DNA from: Sulfuricurvum sp.
GTDB lineage: Bacteria; Campylobacterota; Campylobacteria; Campylobacterales; Sulfurimonadaceae
DNA length: 43,801 nucleotides
Reading direction: 5' to 3'
Assembly (NCBI RefSeq): GCF_023250475.1
Contig: NZ_JAHFAQ010000002.1
Span: forward strand, 1-43,801
Shown: one piece after another, positions 20,838 through 32,540 of the stretch
Position numbering within the stretch: the stretch's first letter is position 1
Layout of the letters: the number at the start of each line of letters is the position of its first letter
Made by a program: the position numbers and the translations under genes
Notes under the pieces: generated by a model
Told to the model about the DNA's origin: nothing
What the model saw: the letters and a program-made list of their open reading frames with translations, nothing else
Database searches by the model: none

Positions 20838-21152
20838 ATGTCACAATTTGCAAATGTCACGGCTGATAAAAAAGCCAATATCTATTTTGACGGAAAAGTT
20901 ACCAGCCGTACCCTTCATTTCGCTGACGGTAGTATCAAAACTCTTGGAATCATGTTGCCGGGCGAATATACGTTTAATACGGGCGATGCTGAGATCATGG
21001 AAATCATGAGCGGTGAGATGGAGGTTCAACTTCCGGGTTCAGAAGCATGGATTTCTATTACAGGACCTCAGAGTTTCGATGTCCCTGCCAGCAGTGCATT
21101 TCATTTAAAAGTCAAAACGATCAGCGATTACTGCTGCAGCTTCGTAAAATAA
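20838..21152 (+). CDS. ppnP: Pyrimidine/purine nucleoside phosphorylase (DUF1255)
   Basis: [48 protein letters not shown]...; start at ATG 20838. Confidence 0.9.
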   Translation: MSQFANVTADKKANIYFDGKVTSRTLHFADGSIKTLGIMLPGEYTFNTGDAEIMEIMSGEMEVQLPGSEAWISITGPQSFDVPASSAFHLKVKTISDYCCSFVK

Positions 21153-21159
21153 TTTTATA

Positions 21160-21792
21160 TTAGCGTCGAATCTCGACGCTGCTTTCGTCAATCCAACCCT
21201 CTTTTGGGTAAGATTGCCACCCTTTTTTACTCACCGTTCCGCTTATTTTGTAATACTGCCCTCTCTTGCTCGTTGATGTTAGTGCACTGTTTGCTTTATA
21301 CTCAATACATTTGCCTTTTTCATCACACAGCATCGATCCCGCTTTCGTAATCAGTGTCGTAGGAGCTATATCTACAACATTCGATGTATCAGCCTCTTGA
21401 ATATTCTTTTGTTGTTGACCGCCATCAAGTTCACCGTCAATTATTTTCAATAACAACTTTCGGGCTTCACGATCTTTTTGTTTAGCCGCACGCGCTAGCC
21501 ACATCATAGCAAGCCCTTCATCCGCCGCTACACCTCGTCCTGTAGCGTACATAATCGCAATGTTGTATTGGGCATCTACATGCCCCTGATGTGCCGATTT
21601 TTCAAACCATTGTGCGGCTTGCGTCTGATTCTCGTCTATCCCTATACCGCGCTCATATATAACGCCGACTTGAAACTGAGCCTCTTTATCGCCCCTTAGG
21701 GCAGCCGTATAGGTTTCCCAGAATGATTGTTGTACTTCCGAGGAAAAGAGTGGAGAAAAAAGAAACAAGAGGAGATATAAGTATTTTTTCAT
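21160..21792 (-). CDS. Sel1-like repeat protein with C-terminal SH3-like region
   Basis: Signal peptide; AQFQVGVIYERGIGIDENQTQAAQWFEKSAHQGHVDAQYNIAIMYATGRGV Sel1 repeats. Confidence 0.8.
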   Translation of the reverse strand: MKKYLYLLLFLFSPLFSSEVQQSFWETYTAALRGDKEAQFQVGVIYERGIGIDENQTQAAQWFEKSAHQGHVDAQYNIAIMYATGRGVAADEGLAMMWLARAAKQKDREARKLLLKIIDGELDGGQQQKNIQEADTSNVVDIAPTTLITKAGSMLCDEKGKCIEYKANSALTSTSKRGQYYKISGTVSKKGWQSYPKEGWIDESSVEIRR

Positions 21793-21826
21793 AAATGAAA
21801 TTCCCTTATCAAAAAATAGTTATAGG

Positions 21827-21844
21827 CTTCCCGAAAAGGGGAAG
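21827..21844 (-). terminator. Hairpin immediately after infA; candidate terminator of the ribosomal operon
   Basis: CTTCCC-(6)-GGGAAG; U-rich run a few nt downstream on minus strand. Confidence 0.5.
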
Positions 21845-21846
21845 AT

Positions 21847-22065
21847 TTATTTATAGCGATAAGTAATTCGCCCTTTATCCAGACTGTATGGAGTAAGTTC
21901 GAGTTTTACTGTATCACCGGGGAGAATTTTAATGTAGTGCATACGCATTTTTCCTGCGATATGACACAAAATAACATGACCATTCGGCAACTCAACACGA
22001 AACGTTGCATTGGGTAGTGCCTCAATAATCTTTCCGTCTACTTCAATGACATCATCTTTTGCCAT
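21847..22065 (-). CDS. infA: Translation initiation factor IF-1
   Basis: [51 protein letters not shown]. Confidence 0.98.
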   Translation of the reverse strand: MAKDDVIEVDGKIIEALPNATFRVELPNGHVILCHIAGKMRMHYIKILPGDTVKLELTPYSLDKGRITYRYK

Positions 22066-22074
22066 ATTATTCCT

Positions 22075-22833
22075 TTACGCGATTGATAATATTTCAGCTC
22101 TACCGTTGATAATTGCAACCGTATGCTCGTAATGAGAGCCTCTCAGCCCATCCGTGCTCACTACATCCCAACCGTTTGCCAAAATTTTGGATGTTCCCTC
22201 TTTTTGGCAAATCATCGGTTCCAGACAAAAAACCATTCCGTTTTTAATCTTAGGGCCCGCTTTGGTATTGTTCCCGTCCAAATAATTTGGAATTTCAGGC
22301 TCTTCATGCGGCTTTTTACCGATGCCGTGACCGCAAAATCCTCTTAATGGGACGAATCCACGACCTTTGATAAACTGTTCAATCTCATAGGATAACTCTT
22401 TAAAGCGCATCCCGTCTTGAATAATATCAATGGCGAAGTAGAGAGCATCTTTCGCACATGCGATCAATGCCTCGTCTTCAGGAGAAATTTTACCGACACC
22501 GACAGAGATTGCCGCATCCCCGAAATAGCCCCCTTTTTTTGTACCAACATCAAATCCGATGATGTCCCCTTCTTGCAAAGGGTAATCACTCGGTATCCCG
22601 TGAATAATCACGTCGTTGAGAGAGGTACAAACGGCATTCGGAAATCCGTAAAGCCCTTTAAAAGAGGGGATGGCACCTTGAGATCGGATATACTCCTCGC
22701 CCAATGCGTCAAGCTCTTTCAAGGTAATTCCAGGTTTGGTGTGTTCTGCCAAAAGGTTCAATGTCCCTGCCACAATTTTATTGGCGGAACGAAGAAGTTC
22801 TATTTCACTGTTTTTGCGTAGCGCAATCGCCAT
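22075..22833 (-). CDS. map: Methionine aminopeptidase type I
   Basis: GIPSDYPLQEGDIIGFDVGTKKGGYFGDAAIS; GHGIGKKPHEEPEIPNY. Confidence 0.97.
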   Translation of the reverse strand: MAIALRKNSEIELLRSANKIVAGTLNLLAEHTKPGITLKELDALGEEYIRSQGAIPSFKGLYGFPNAVCTSLNDVIIHGIPSDYPLQEGDIIGFDVGTKKGGYFGDAAISVGVGKISPEDEALIACAKDALYFAIDIIQDGMRFKELSYEIEQFIKGRGFVPLRGFCGHGIGKKPHEEPEIPNYLDGNNTKAGPKIKNGMVFCLEPMICQKEGTSKILANGWDVVSTDGLRGSHYEHTVAIINGRAEILSIA

Positions 22834-22835
22834 TG

Positions 22836-24098
22836 TTACAGGCCAACCGCGCTAAGGGTTTGATATTTAGACATATAAACCTGTGCTTCAATACGGCGCA
22901 TCGTATCCAAGGCTACTTGAACCACGATTAAAACGGCTGTCCCTCCAAAGAAGAACGGCACACCCATCGCTTTGACGATAACCCACGGCAGTGTTGCAAT
23001 CAATCCAAGATAAATTGCCCCTGTAATGGTCAAACGCCCTGCCGTATCGTTCAAAAACTCTTTGGTTGATTCTCCTGGGCGAACACCCGGAATAAACCCG
23101 CCTTGACGTTTTAGATTGTCGGCAATATCTTTGGCATTAAATACGATAGACGCGTAAAAGAATGCAAAGAATACAACAAACGTGAATTGCAAAACGTTAA
23201 AGAAATAGTGATTCGGATTCAAAACATCCGCTATTGCTTGAACCGTCGGATTGGTGCTTGATGACATTACGGTCATCGGAAACATCAAAATAGCCGAAGC
23301 AAAAATAACCGGAATTACCCCCGATAGATTTACTTTGACCGGGATATAGTTCATAACCCGTTTGTTTTGATTTTGCATCATCGTCTTTTTCGCATAGGTA
23401 ACCGGAATTCGGCGTTCACCCAGCTCAACATAGATGATGACCAAAATCGTCGCAACCACAAGGGCAATAATTCCCAGCAGGGACAAGAATCCCATCGCTC
23501 CGGTATTCACCATCGTTATTGCATGAGAAATAGCACTCGGAATCGCTGAAACGATACCGGCGAAAATAATCAAAGAGACACCGTTACCGATACCGCTTTG
23601 GGTAATCTGCTCACCGATCCACATCAACAACATCGTCCCCGCAAGCATCGAAACAACCGCCAACGTCACAAACGTACTGTGATCGACCAAAATAGCGCTT
23701 GCTCCGTCTTTACCCGTCATACTTTGCAGTCCGACACTGACTCCGACCGCTTGTACAATGGTAATCGCAATGGTTGCATAACGGATAATTTGCATGTATT
23801 TAACCATACCGTCACGCTCTTTTTTCATTTGCGCTAAGTTAGGGAAAGTGGCTGCTAATAGTTCCATAATGATGGATGCGGTGATGTAAGGCATAATACC
23901 GAGAGAGATAATGGAAAATCGTTCGACGGCTTTACCGCTAAACATATTAAACAGACCTAACGCGTCAGCTTGATGAGAGTTAAAAAATGAAGCGATGACG
24001 GCTGTGTCAACACCCGGTACCGGCACGTATGCCAGTAGACGGTAGATAAAGAGAAAACCGATCGTAATTAAGATCTTGTTTACAAGTTGTTGGTTCAT
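22836..24098 (-). CDS. secY: Preprotein translocase subunit SecY
   Basis: 10-TM SecY pattern; FNMFSGKAVERFSIISLGIMPYITASIIMELL; GGFIPGVRPG. Confidence 0.98.
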   Translation of the reverse strand: MNQQLVNKILITIGFLFIYRLLAYVPVPGVDTAVIASFFNSHQADALGLFNMFSGKAVERFSIISLGIMPYITASIIMELLAATFPNLAQMKKERDGMVKYMQIIRYATIAITIVQAVGVSVGLQSMTGKDGASAILVDHSTFVTLAVVSMLAGTMLLMWIGEQITQSGIGNGVSLIIFAGIVSAIPSAISHAITMVNTGAMGFLSLLGIIALVVATILVIIYVELGERRIPVTYAKKTMMQNQNKRVMNYIPVKVNLSGVIPVIFASAILMFPMTVMSSSTNPTVQAIADVLNPNHYFFNVLQFTFVVFFAFFYASIVFNAKDIADNLKRQGGFIPGVRPGESTKEFLNDTAGRLTITGAIYLGLIATLPWVIVKAMGVPFFFGGTAVLIVVQVALDTMRRIEAQVYMSKYQTLSAVGL

Positions 24099-24496
24099 TA
24101 GTTACCAGTTGTTGTAACGTTTTCATCTTTGATTTTAGATGCTAAATCTTTAGCGCTTGCACCAACGAGTTTTACGTGAGTGACCGATTTATTCAAACGG
24201 TGAACGCTGCGGATTGTTTCCATTGTAATTTCTGAAAGTTCAGCAATTACTTTTGTTTTTTCGACATTGATAATCGTCGGTTTTACGACACGTGACGTAA
24301 ATCCGATTTTTGGCAAACGGCGAGCAAGAGGTTGTTGTCCACCCTCAAAGTTACGTTTTTCATTGTAACCTTTACGCGCTTTTTGACCTTTGTGACCTTT
24401 ACCGGCTGTTTTACCAGTTCCGCTTGCTTGGCCACGGCCAAGACGTTTTTTGCTGTGGGTTGAACCCTCAGCAGGAGTAAGGTTTTCTAATGCCAT
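24098..24496 (-). CDS. rplO: 50S ribosomal protein L15
   Basis: [41 protein letters not shown]. Confidence 0.97.
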   Translation of the reverse strand: MALENLTPAEGSTHSKKRLGRGQASGTGKTAGKGHKGQKARKGYNEKRNFEGGQQPLARRLPKIGFTSRVVKPTIINVEKTKVIAELSEITMETIRSVHRLNKSVTHVKLVGASAKDLASKIKDENVTTTGN

Positions 24497-24499
24497 AAC

Positions 24500-24946
24500 T
24501 TATCCTTTGATACGTGATAGTGCATCAATTGTTGCACGTACCACAGTGTTTGGATTGTTAGAACCCAAAGACTTCGTCAAGATGTCTTGGATTCCCGCAA
24601 GCTCAAGTACCGGACGGGTAGCGCCACCGGCGATAACCCCTGTACCTTCAGATGCAGGTTTTAGCAAGATACGACTTGCGTTGTATTTAACTTCGATATC
24701 GTGAGCGATGGTAGTACCTTTGATCTTCACTTCTGTCAAGTTTTTGAACGCTTCGTCAACCGCTTTACGGATAGCATCGGGAACCTCTTTGGCTTTACCG
24801 ACTCCGTAACCTACGGTTCCTTTTTTATTTCCTACAACTACGAGAGCGGTAAAACGAAAACGTCTACCACCCTTTACAACTTTGGTTACACGACCGATGT
24901 TTACAATCGCTTCTGAAAATTCTTCTCTGTTAATTGGATTCATCAT
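24500..24946 (-). CDS. rpsE: 30S ribosomal protein S5
   Basis: [40 protein letters not shown]. Confidence 0.98.
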   Translation of the reverse strand: MMNPINREEFSEAIVNIGRVTKVVKGGRRFRFTALVVVGNKKGTVGYGVGKAKEVPDAIRKAVDEAFKNLTEVKIKGTTIAHDIEVKYNASRILLKPASEGTGVIAGGATRPVLELAGIQDILTKSLGSNNPNTVVRATIDALSRIKG

Positions 24947-24952
24947 CGTGCC

Positions 24953-25309
24953 TTAAAACTTGATTTCATTTGCACGAAGTGCTTCGGCAAACGCTTTTAC
25001 AACACCGTGATACAAAAATCCGTTACGATCGAACGTAACTTCATTGATACCGGCATCTTTGAGGGTTTTTGCAAATACTGCCGCCGCTTTTTCAGCGTCC
25101 GCTTTATTCGCTTTAAGACCCAAAGTTTTTGAGTGTACTGCTGCTAACGTTACTGCCGCTTCATCATTAATCGCTTGCGCGCTGATGTAACGGTTTGAAC
25201 GGAAAATAGAGACACGTGGCAATGACGCGCATCCTGAAATTTTAGAGCGAATACGGCGTTTACGCTGAAGGCGTTTTGCCGATTTATTTTTAAGTGTTTT
25301 ACCTGTCAT
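24953..25309 (-). CDS. rplR: 50S ribosomal protein L18
   Basis: RLQRKRRIRSKISGCASLPRVSIFRSNRYISAQAI. Confidence 0.97.
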   Translation of the reverse strand: MTGKTLKNKSAKRLQRKRRIRSKISGCASLPRVSIFRSNRYISAQAINDEAAVTLAAVHSKTLGLKANKADAEKAAAVFAKTLKDAGINEVTFDRNGFLYHGVVKAFAEALRANEIKF

Positions 25310-25320
25310 ATCATCGCTCC

Positions 25321-25857
25321 TTATTTCTTAGATGTCTTACCGGCTTTACGCAGGATAGTCTCATCAGAGTATTTAACACCTTTGCCTTTATACGGCTCAG
25401 GTGGACGGAATGAACGGATTACAGCTGCAATTTGTCCAATTTGTTGTTTATCGACACCTTTGATGGTGATAACGTTTTTCTCTACTGAAATATCAACGCC
25501 GGCAGGGATATCAAAATTGATATCGTGGCTGAAACCGAGTTGAAGATTCAATACGCTACCTTGTACCGCTGCACGATAACCAACACCGTTGATCTCTAAT
25601 TTTTTCTCAAAACCTGTAGTCAAACCTGTAATGATGTTTGCTGCCAGTGCACGGTATGTACCCCAGAATGCGCGATCAGCACGGTTATCAGAGTTTGTAC
25701 TAAACGTTAACGTGTTATCTTCAAGTACCACGCCACAGTTACCGAGGGTATCCAAGGTTTGTGTTGTTGCACCTTTCGAAAACGTTAATACCGTTCCATC
25801 AAGTGTCGCTTTAATTTCAGCTGGGATAGAAATAGGAAGTTTTCCAATACGTGACAT
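25321..25857 (-). CDS. rplF: 50S ribosomal protein L6
   Basis: [16 protein letters not shown]...; [15 protein letters not shown]. Confidence 0.98.
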   Translation of the reverse strand: MSRIGKLPISIPAEIKATLDGTVLTFSKGATTQTLDTLGNCGVVLEDNTLTFSTNSDNRADRAFWGTYRALAANIITGLTTGFEKKLEINGVGYRAAVQGSVLNLQLGFSHDINFDIPAGVDISVEKNVITIKGVDKQQIGQIAAVIRSFRPPEPYKGKGVKYSDETILRKAGKTSKK

Positions 25858-25866
25858 CTTATCTCC

Positions 25867-26262
25867 TTACCAAATTGTACAAAGGACTTCACCGCCAACG
25901 CCAAGCTCGAATGCTTTATCGTTAGGAAGAACCCCTTTTGAACTGCTGACAATGATGGTACCGTAACCGTTTTTGAAACGTTTAAGTTCATCTTTACCTT
26001 TGTAAACACGACGTCCCGGTTTAGAGATACGTTTTACTTCATTGATAACCGTACGACCTTTTTCGTCGTATTTCAACACTACGTTGATGGTTTTTTTAAC
26101 GCCGTCTTCAACAACATTAAAGCTCTCGATGTAGCCTTTGTCTGCCAAAATAGCAACTACAGCTTCGACAACTTTGGAGTGAACCAATGTTGTAGAATCT
26201 AAACGACGCATAGCCGCATTACGGATACGAGTCAACGAATCCGCGATCAAATCATTAATCAT
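25867..26262 (-). CDS. rpsH: 30S ribosomal protein S8
   Basis: [20 protein letters not shown]...; [31 protein letters not shown]. Confidence 0.98.
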   Translation of the reverse strand: MINDLIADSLTRIRNAAMRRLDSTTLVHSKVVEAVVAILADKGYIESFNVVEDGVKKTINVVLKYDEKGRTVINEVKRISKPGRRVYKGKDELKRFKNGYGTIIVSSSKGVLPNDKAFELGVGGEVLCTIW

Positions 26263-26304
26263 TTATATTTCCTTATCTTAGTCGTAAGCAGTATCGAGCC
26301 GGAA

Positions 26305-26490
26305 TTACCAGCTTGACTTTCTAACGCCTGGGATTAACCCTTCGTTTGCCATTTTACGGAAGCAAACGCGACAAATTCCAAAATCACTGATGACAGAGTG
26401 CGGACGTCCGCAGATCTGACAACGAGTATACGCGCGAACAGCAAACTTTGGAGTTCGTTGTTGCTTAGCGATCATTGACTTTTTAGCCAT
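26305..26490 (-). CDS. rpsN: 30S ribosomal protein S14, zinc-binding type
   Basis: 61 aa; [25 protein letters not shown]. Confidence 0.98.
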   Translation of the reverse strand: MAKKSMIAKQQRTPKFAVRAYTRCQICGRPHSVISDFGICRVCFRKMANEGLIPGVRKSSW

Positions 26491-27035
26491 TATTCTCTCC
26501 CTTTAGCAAACGGCATACCGATCATTTCAAGAAGTTTAAATGCATCTTTATCGGCTGTAGCGCTTGTTACCACGGTGATGTTCATCCCGTGGATTTGCAT
26601 AATTGAATCGTAATCAACTTCCGGGAAAATCAACTGCTCGGTCAAACCGAAGTTGTAGTTTCCGCGACCGTCAAAACCGTTACGTGGAATACCACGGAAG
26701 TCTTTAACACGTGGAAGAGATACAGAGATCAATTTATCCATGAAATCGTACATTTGAGCACCGCGTAGTGTAACTTTAACACCAACCGGCATCCCTTCAC
26801 GTACTTTAAAACCTGCAACCGATTTACGAGCAACAACAACGGATGCACGTTGACCAGCGATGTTGCTGATTGTATCTTGGATACTTTGGATCAATTTGTT
26901 GTCTTTCATGGCAAAACCACAACCGACAGAGATGATCACTTTTTCTAGAGCTGGAACTTGCATTACGTTTGCAATTCCAAGAGCGGTTTGGAGCTCAGGT
27001 TTGAGCGCCAAGTATTTATCTTTTAGTCGTGCCAT
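26490..27035 (-). CDS. rplE: 50S ribosomal protein L5
   Basis: [53 protein letters not shown]. Confidence 0.98.
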   Translation of the reverse strand: MARLKDKYLALKPELQTALGIANVMQVPALEKVIISVGCGFAMKDNKLIQSIQDTISNIAGQRASVVVARKSVAGFKVREGMPVGVKVTLRGAQMYDFMDKLISVSLPRVKDFRGIPRNGFDGRGNYNFGLTEQLIFPEVDYDSIMQIHGMNITVVTSATADKDAFKLLEMIGMPFAKGRE

Positions 27036-27037
27036 GA

Positions 27038-27271
27038 TTACGCCTCAACTTTACGGACATTTGATGCATCAACAGGCATTTCTTTATTCAAGAATCCGCC
27101 TTGTGGATTTTGCTCGCTAGGTTTGATCGCTTTTTTAGCAACGCGAACACCCTTAACGATTACTTTGTTTTTCTTAGGCATAACTTGAAGCAATTCTGCT
27201 TTAGTCCCTTTATCGTCACCGGCGATCACTTCAACGATGTCGCCTTTTTTGAAATTAAATTTTGCCATCAT
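27038..27271 (-). CDS. rplX: 50S ribosomal protein L24
   Basis: [36 protein letters not shown]. Confidence 0.97.
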   Translation of the reverse strand: MMAKFNFKKGDIVEVIAGDDKGTKAELLQVMPKKNKVIVKGVRVAKKAIKPSEQNPQGGFLNKEMPVDASNVRKVEA

Positions 27272-27636
27272 ACAACCTCTGGAGCAAGTGATACGATTTT
27301 CATGAAACCTGCGTAACGAACTTCACGGCTTACAGGTCCGAAAATACGTGTACCGATCGGCTCACGTTTTTTATCAAGGATTACGGCTGCATTTTCGTCG
27401 AAACGGATAAGTGAACCGTTTTCACGGTGAACCTCTTTTTTCGTACGTACAACAACTGCAGTAACAACTTGACCTTTTTTTACTTTACCGGTTGGAGCCG
27501 CTTTTTTAACAGAAGCGATGATAACATCACCTACTGTTGCATAACGACGTTTTGAACCGCCAAGAACCTTGATACACATGATCTCTTTAGCCCCTGTGTT
27601 ATCGGCTACTGCTAGACGAGTAAAACTTTGAATCAT
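27268..27636 (-). CDS. rplN: 50S ribosomal protein L14
   Basis: [37 protein letters not shown]. Confidence 0.98.
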   Translation of the reverse strand: MIQSFTRLAVADNTGAKEIMCIKVLGGSKRRYATVGDVIIASVKKAAPTGKVKKGQVVTAVVVRTKKEVHRENGSLIRFDENAAVILDKKREPIGTRIFGPVSREVRYAGFMKIVSLAPEVV

Positions 27637-27884
27637 GCATTCACTCCTTTAACCAGAGTTTTAAGACGGAACGATTTGCTTTTTGAAAGTGGACGACACT
27701 CGATCGCGATCACTTCATCACCAATGTTAAGTTGGTTGTTCTCATCATGAATCATGTATTTTTTGAAACGTTTTACCGTTTTGTGGTAACGTGGGTGCAT
27801 TACACGGCGCTCAACAACGATAGTTGCTGTTTTTTCGCCGGCTTTTGTAACTACGATACCTTGAATTTCACGTTTATGTGTCAT
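27633..27884 (-). CDS. rpsQ: 30S ribosomal protein S17
   Basis: [46 protein letters not shown]. Confidence 0.98.
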   Translation of the reverse strand: MTHKREIQGIVVTKAGEKTATIVVERRVMHPRYHKTVKRFKKYMIHDENNQLNIGDEVIAIECRPLSKSKSFRLKTLVKGVNA

Positions 27885-27894
27885 AGCTCTGCCC

Positions 27895-28080
27895 TTACTT
27901 CACTGCGTTCATAGCAGTGTTAATGCGTGCAATGTCTTTTTTCGCCGTGCGAAGTTCGCTCGTGTTAGTCAATTGCATCATTTTTTGCTTAATTTTCAAA
28001 GTGAAAAGCTCAATTTTTTTCTCTTTGAGCATACCTTGAAGTTCAGCAGCTGTTTTGTCGTTCAAATCAGTATATTTCAT
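27895..28080 (-). CDS. rpmC: 50S ribosomal protein L29
   Basis: [55 protein letters not shown]. Confidence 0.96.
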   Translation of the reverse strand: MKYTDLNDKTAAELQGMLKEKKIELFTLKIKQKMMQLTNTSELRTAKKDIARINTAMNAVK

Positions 28081-28492
28081 TGCTCATCTCCGCAGTTACA
28101 ATTTTAGTTTTGAACGGAAGTTTTTGCATCGCAAGCGCTAATGCTTCACGTGCAAGAGTCTCTTCAACACCACCCATTTCAAAAATGATACGGCCTGGTT
28201 TGATGTTCATTACCCATTGGTCAACAGAACCTTTACCTTTACCCATACGCACTTCAAGTGGTTTGGCAGTCAATGGTTTAGCCGGGAACACACGGATCCA
28301 GATTTTACCTTGACGTTTGATATGACGGTTTGCTGCAATACGAGCCGCTTCGATTTGACGAGAGTTAATACGTCCCGCTTCCGTTGCTTTGAATCCGATA
28401 GAACCGAAATCAAGTTTGTTAGCATTTGTGGCGTAACCTCGGTTACGCCCTTTCATCATTTTACGATATTTCGTACGTTTAGGCATCAACAT
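28067..28492 (-). CDS. rplP: 50S ribosomal protein L16
   Basis: [42 protein letters not shown]. Confidence 0.98.
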   Translation of the reverse strand: MLMPKRTKYRKMMKGRNRGYATNANKLDFGSIGFKATEAGRINSRQIEAARIAANRHIKRQGKIWIRVFPAKPLTAKPLEVRMGKGKGSVDQWVMNIKPGRIIFEMGGVEETLAREALALAMQKLPFKTKIVTAEMSNEIY

Positions 28493-28494
28493 GA

Positions 28495-29205
28495 TTAGTT
28501 AGCCTTTCGTCGTGGACGACGTTGTTGATCGTCACCACGCTCTTCTTTAGATTCTTTAGCTTCTGGTTGAATTCCTTTAGTGAGAACCTCACCTTTGAAA
28601 ATCCAAACTTTGATACCGATTACACCGTAAGTGGTGTGCGCTTCAGCAAAACCGTAATCGATTTTTGCACGAAGCGTATGCAACGGTACACGACCTTCAA
28701 GGTACCACTCAGTACGAGCGATCTCAGCACCGCCAAGACGACCTGCAACTGAAACTTTAATACCTTTTGCCCCTGCACGTTGTGCATTTTGCATAACTTT
28801 TTTCATCGCACGGCGGAAAGCAACACGTTTTTCAAGTTGAGTAGCAACATTTTCTGCAACGAGTTGTGCAGATGCTTGTGCTTTTTTCTCTTCTTTGATG
28901 TTAACGGCTACCGGTTTACCAATAAGGGTTTGAAGAGATTCTTTGATTTTTTCAATGTCAGAACCTTTCTTACCGATGATGATACCAGGACGAGCCGCGA
29001 TGATCGTAACGCGAAGACGTTTCGCAGTACGCTCGATCACGATGTTACTCACACCTGCATAGTAGAGTTCTTTTTTCAAATAGGTACGGATTTTATGGTC
29101 TTCGCCCAAAGAAACCGCAGCTGTTTTAAAGTTAGGGAACCAACGAGATTCCCAGTTGCGGTTGATACCGAGACGAAGTCCGATAGGATTAACTTTATGA
29201 CCCAT
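28495..29205 (-). CDS. rpsC: 30S ribosomal protein S3
   Basis: [25 protein letters not shown] domain [18 protein letters not shown]. Confidence 0.98.
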   Translation of the reverse strand: MGHKVNPIGLRLGINRNWESRWFPNFKTAAVSLGEDHKIRTYLKKELYYAGVSNIVIERTAKRLRVTIIAARPGIIIGKKGSDIEKIKESLQTLIGKPVAVNIKEEKKAQASAQLVAENVATQLEKRVAFRRAMKKVMQNAQRAGAKGIKVSVAGRLGGAEIARTEWYLEGRVPLHTLRAKIDYGFAEAHTTYGVIGIKVWIFKGEVLTKGIQPEAKESKEERGDDQQRRPRRKAN

Positions 29206-29207
29206 AA

Positions 29208-29525
29208 TTATTTACCCTCTACTTCTACCAAAATGTGTGCTGTCGGCTTACGGATACCAGAAGCGGTACCACGTGCACGTTGAGTGAAACGTTTAAGTAC
29301 CGGACCGTTATCAACACGGCATGATTTAATAACACAATCTTGCGCATCGATACCGCTGTTAGCTACTGCTGACGCAACCACTTTAGCGATGATTTTTGCA
29401 GCTTTATTTGGAGTAAACTCCAATGCAGCCATTGCTTGCTCTGCATTCATTCCTTGAACTTCGCGAGCGATCAAACGAGATTTAGTCGGAGATACGCGAA
29501 CGAATTTTAATAGTGCTCTTGCCAT
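29208..29525 (-). CDS. rplV: 50S ribosomal protein L22
   Basis: [35 protein letters not shown]. Confidence 0.97.
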   Translation of the reverse strand: MARALLKFVRVSPTKSRLIAREVQGMNAEQAMAALEFTPNKAAKIIAKVVASAVANSGIDAQDCVIKSCRVDNGPVLKRFTQRARGTASGIRKPTAHILVEVEGK

Positions 29526-29534
29526 ATCTCTTCC

Positions 29535-29816
29535 TTATTTCCCGATTTTCTTTTGTACAGAACCTTTATGGCCCTTAAACGTACGTGTTGGTGAAAATTC
29601 ACCAAGTTTGTAACCAACGTGGTTTTCCGTTACGAAAACCGGTACAAACTGACGGCCATTGTGGACGGTAAACGTTAAACCGATCATATCTGGCAAGATC
29701 ACACTACGGCGTGACCAAGTTTTGATAGGCTTGTTGCTTTTCGTCTCTTTGGCAGCAATCACTTTTTTCATTAGGTGTCCGTCAACAAACGGTCCTTTTT
29801 TTACTGATCTAGCCAT
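29535..29816 (-). CDS. rpsS: 30S ribosomal protein S19
   Basis: [19 protein letters not shown]...[30 protein letters not shown]. Confidence 0.98.
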   Translation of the reverse strand: MARSVKKGPFVDGHLMKKVIAAKETKSNKPIKTWSRRSVILPDMIGLTFTVHNGRQFVPVFVTENHVGYKLGEFSPTRTFKGHKGSVQKKIGK

Positions 29817-29819
29817 TAT

Positions 29820-30659
29820 CTACCTCTTCGGATTTGATTTACGGCGAGTAATAATAAGTCTATCACTTGCTTTCTTCTTACGTGTTTTAGCACCTTTAGT
29901 CGGTTTACCCCATGGAGTAACCGGGTGACGTCCTGAGTTTGTTTTACCTTCACCACCACCATGCGGGTGATCGATAGGATTCATAGCAGAACCACGTGTT
30001 TGAGGACGGATACCCATATGACGAGTACGACCTGCTTTACCAAGAACGATGTTAATGTACTCTTCGTTACCGACAGTACCGACAGTCGCCATACATTCAC
30101 CCAATACATAACGCATTTCACTTGATGGAAGACGAAGAGAAACATATTTCCCCTCACGACCCATGATTTGCGCAGATGTTCCGGCTGAACGGACGATTTG
30201 TCCACCTTTACCCGGTTTAAGTTCGATGTTATGAATCGTTGTCCCCACAGGGATATTCATCAATTTCATCGCGTTACCCGCTTTAATGTCCAAACCGCTC
30301 TCAGCAGCAGCAACAACATCACCGACTACCAAACCTTTTGGCTGGAGGATGTAACGTTTGTCACCGTCTACATAATTGATAAGAGCGATACGACAGTTAC
30401 GGTACGGATCGTATTCGATTGCAGCAACAGTACCCGGAACACCGAATTTGTTACGTTTGAAATCGATAATACGGTAAAGCTTTTTAGCTCCCGCTTCTTT
30501 ATGACGTGATGTGATACGGCCGTTGTTGTTACGTCCCGCAGCAGCAGGGATTTTAATCAACAAAGAACGAACAGACGCTTTTGCCGTGATATCCGAGTTG
30601 TCAACGTTTGTATAAAAACGTCGGCTCGGGGTTGTTGGTTTATACGTTTTGATCGCCAT
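29820..30659 (-). CDS. rplB: 50S ribosomal protein L2
   Basis: [58 protein letters not shown]. Confidence 0.98.
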   Translation of the reverse strand: MAIKTYKPTTPSRRFYTNVDNSDITAKASVRSLLIKIPAAAGRNNNGRITSRHKEAGAKKLYRIIDFKRNKFGVPGTVAAIEYDPYRNCRIALINYVDGDKRYILQPKGLVVGDVVAAAESGLDIKAGNAMKLMNIPVGTTIHNIELKPGKGGQIVRSAGTSAQIMGREGKYVSLRLPSSEMRYVLGECMATVGTVGNEEYINIVLGKAGRTRHMGIRPQTRGSAMNPIDHPHGGGEGKTNSGRHPVTPWGKPTKGAKTRKKKASDRLIITRRKSNPKR

Positions 30660-30660
30660 A

Positions 30661-30942
30661 TTACACCGCCAAACTATCGATTTGTGCGCCTTCTGGCAAT
30701 TTCACATAAAACTTTTTAAAGTCATTTTGTTTGCCAGCAAGACCACGGAAACGTTTAACTTTTCCGCTTTGGTTTAGTGAGTTTACGCGAGCCGGAACGA
30801 TTCCGAAATACTCTCTAAACACCTCTTTAAGAGCGTTCTTTGTCATACGTGGAGACGTTTGAACAACGATTACACCCTCTTCTTGAAGACCAAGGGTCTT
30901 CTCTGTATACAGGATTGATTTGATATCAGTAATATCTGCCAT
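30661..30942 (-). CDS. rplW: 50S ribosomal protein L23
   Basis: [65 protein letters not shown]; position between rplD and rplB. Confidence 0.95.
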   Translation of the reverse strand: MADITDIKSILYTEKTLGLQEEGVIVVQTSPRMTKNALKEVFREYFGIVPARVNSLNQSGKVKRFRGLAGKQNDFKKFYVKLPEGAQIDSLAV

Positions 30943-30943
30943 C

Positions 30944-31555
30944 TTAGCTCTCTTTAGTCAGATTTTCCCATACCGCTTTTTCGATAACCACCGAACGGTA
31001 TGTCGCAGCCAAAAAGGCGTTGAGTTCATTCTCTTCTACCACGTAGGTAGAAGCAATGTTACGGAATGCAAGATAGGTATTCTCATCGAGAATCTTTTTC
31101 ACCAACAACGCATCACGAACATTCAATGCATTGAACAACGCCAATGCGTCTTTTGTTTTACCAGTTGGAACTTCAATCGAATCAACGATGAACAATTTTC
31201 CAGCTGTTGCCAAAGCATCCAACGCACATTTAAGCGCTAGTTTCTTTTGCTTTTTATTGATCTTTTGATCGTAGTTACGACCTGTGTTTGGTCCATGTGC
31301 AACAGCACCGCCAACAAAGATCGGTGAACGACGTGAACCGGCACGTGCGCCACCTTTACCTTTTTGAGCCCATGGTTTTTTCCCACCACCGCGCATCTCA
31401 GAACGAGTTTTTGCAGATGCCGTATTAGAACGGATACTCGCTTGGTACGATTTAACGTACAAATAGAGGTTATGGGTATTGATACCGCTGAAGCTCTCAG
31501 GCAATGCCAATTCAGAGGCTTTTTCGAATTTTTCGTTCAGTACAATCGCGCTCAT
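30944..31555 (-). CDS. rplD: 50S ribosomal protein L4
   Basis: [40 protein letters not shown]. Confidence 0.98.
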   Translation of the reverse strand: MSAIVLNEKFEKASELALPESFSGINTHNLYLYVKSYQASIRSNTASAKTRSEMRGGGKKPWAQKGKGGARAGSRRSPIFVGGAVAHGPNTGRNYDQKINKKQKKLALKCALDALATAGKLFIVDSIEVPTGKTKDALALFNALNVRDALLVKKILDENTYLAFRNIASTYVVEENELNAFLAATYRSVVIEKAVWENLTKES

Positions 31556-32130
31556 TGTTTCACTACCTTTACTCGACCTAATGCACCGTTTGCACCTGGG
31601 ACAGCGCCCACTACAACTAATACACCGTTTTCTGCGTCGTATGACATTACTTCATTTTTTACAGTAACTAATTCGTTACCGTATTGACCTGACATTTTAC
31701 GTCCTTTTTGGACTTTACCAGGCCATTCGCGGTTACCGATAGATCCACCTGTACGGTGAAAACGGTGACCGTGTGCGCCAGGTCCGCCGGCAAAATTCCA
31801 ACGTTTCATAACGCCGGTAAAACCGCGACCTTTAGTTTTGAATGCACTTTTAACTTTTTTAGCATCCGCTAAAGGTGTCATATCCAAATCACCGGCTTCA
31901 GTGTTAGCAACTTCCAACGTAGCGAATTTATTGAATTCAGCAGAAAGATTATATTTCTTTTGCTGACCCTCAATCGGCTTATTGTGTGCTTTTCCTTGGC
32001 TATATGCTACGAGAGCTGTGCCATCTACTACTTCGCAAACTTTCACTTCTTTTACTTTTAAAAGAGTTACCGCTTTACTTGGTACGCCAATTGTTCGGCT
32101 CATGCCGATCTTTTCTACAATGTATTCCAC
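31552..32130 (-). CDS. rplC: 50S ribosomal protein L3
   Basis: [51 protein letters not shown]. Confidence 0.98.
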   Translation of the reverse strand: MEYIVEKIGMSRTIGVPSKAVTLLKVKEVKVCEVVDGTALVAYSQGKAHNKPIEGQQKKYNLSAEFNKFATLEVANTEAGDLDMTPLADAKKVKSAFKTKGRGFTGVMKRWNFAGGPGAHGHRFHRTGGSIGNREWPGKVQKGRKMSGQYGNELVTVKNEVMSYDAENGVLVVVGAVPGANGALGRVKVVKQ

Positions 32131-32140
32131 ACCCTACTCC

Positions 32141-32452
32141 TTACTTGTCCATAGAGCGAACTTCTACGTCCACTTCCGGAGCCAAGTCAAGCTTCATCAA
32201 CGAATCAACTGTATCTGGCGTAGCCGACACGATGTCGATCAAACGTGCGTGCATACGAATCTCAAATTGCTCGCGTGAGTCTTTATTGACGTGCGGAGAT
32301 TTAAGAACCGTATATTTACGAATCTTGGTTGGCAAAGGGATTGGGCCGCGGATTTCCGCACCCGTTCGCTTTACAGCTTCAACGATAGAGGCAACTGAAC
32401 GATCAAGTACACGATGATCGTACGCTCTAAGTTTTAAACGAATTTTTTCCAT
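32141..32452 (-). CDS. rpsJ: 30S ribosomal protein S10
   Basis: [44 protein letters not shown]. Confidence 0.98.
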   Translation of the reverse strand: MEKIRLKLRAYDHRVLDRSVASIVEAVKRTGAEIRGPIPLPTKIRKYTVLKSPHVNKDSREQFEIRMHARLIDIVSATPDTVDSLMKLDLAPEVDVEVRSMDK

Positions 32453-32478
32453 AATGTTTTCCTTAGATAAAAGAACTC

Positions 32479-32495
32479 GTCAGATCTTGTCTGAC
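32479..32495 (-). promoter_or_regulatory. Small hairpin in the S10 operon leader
   Basis: GTCAGA-TCTTG-TCTGAC inverted repeat between predicted promoter and rpsJ. Confidence 0.4.
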
Positions 32496-32511
32496 TATAT
32501 AAGGCAGCGAA

Positions 32512-32540
32512 ATTATATCGACATACCCCCTCAGGGTCAA
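32512..32540 (-). promoter_or_regulatory. Housekeeping (sigma-70-type) promoter of the S10 operon
   Basis: Minus strand: TTGACC-N17-TATAAT about 60 nt upstream of rpsJ. Confidence 0.75.
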
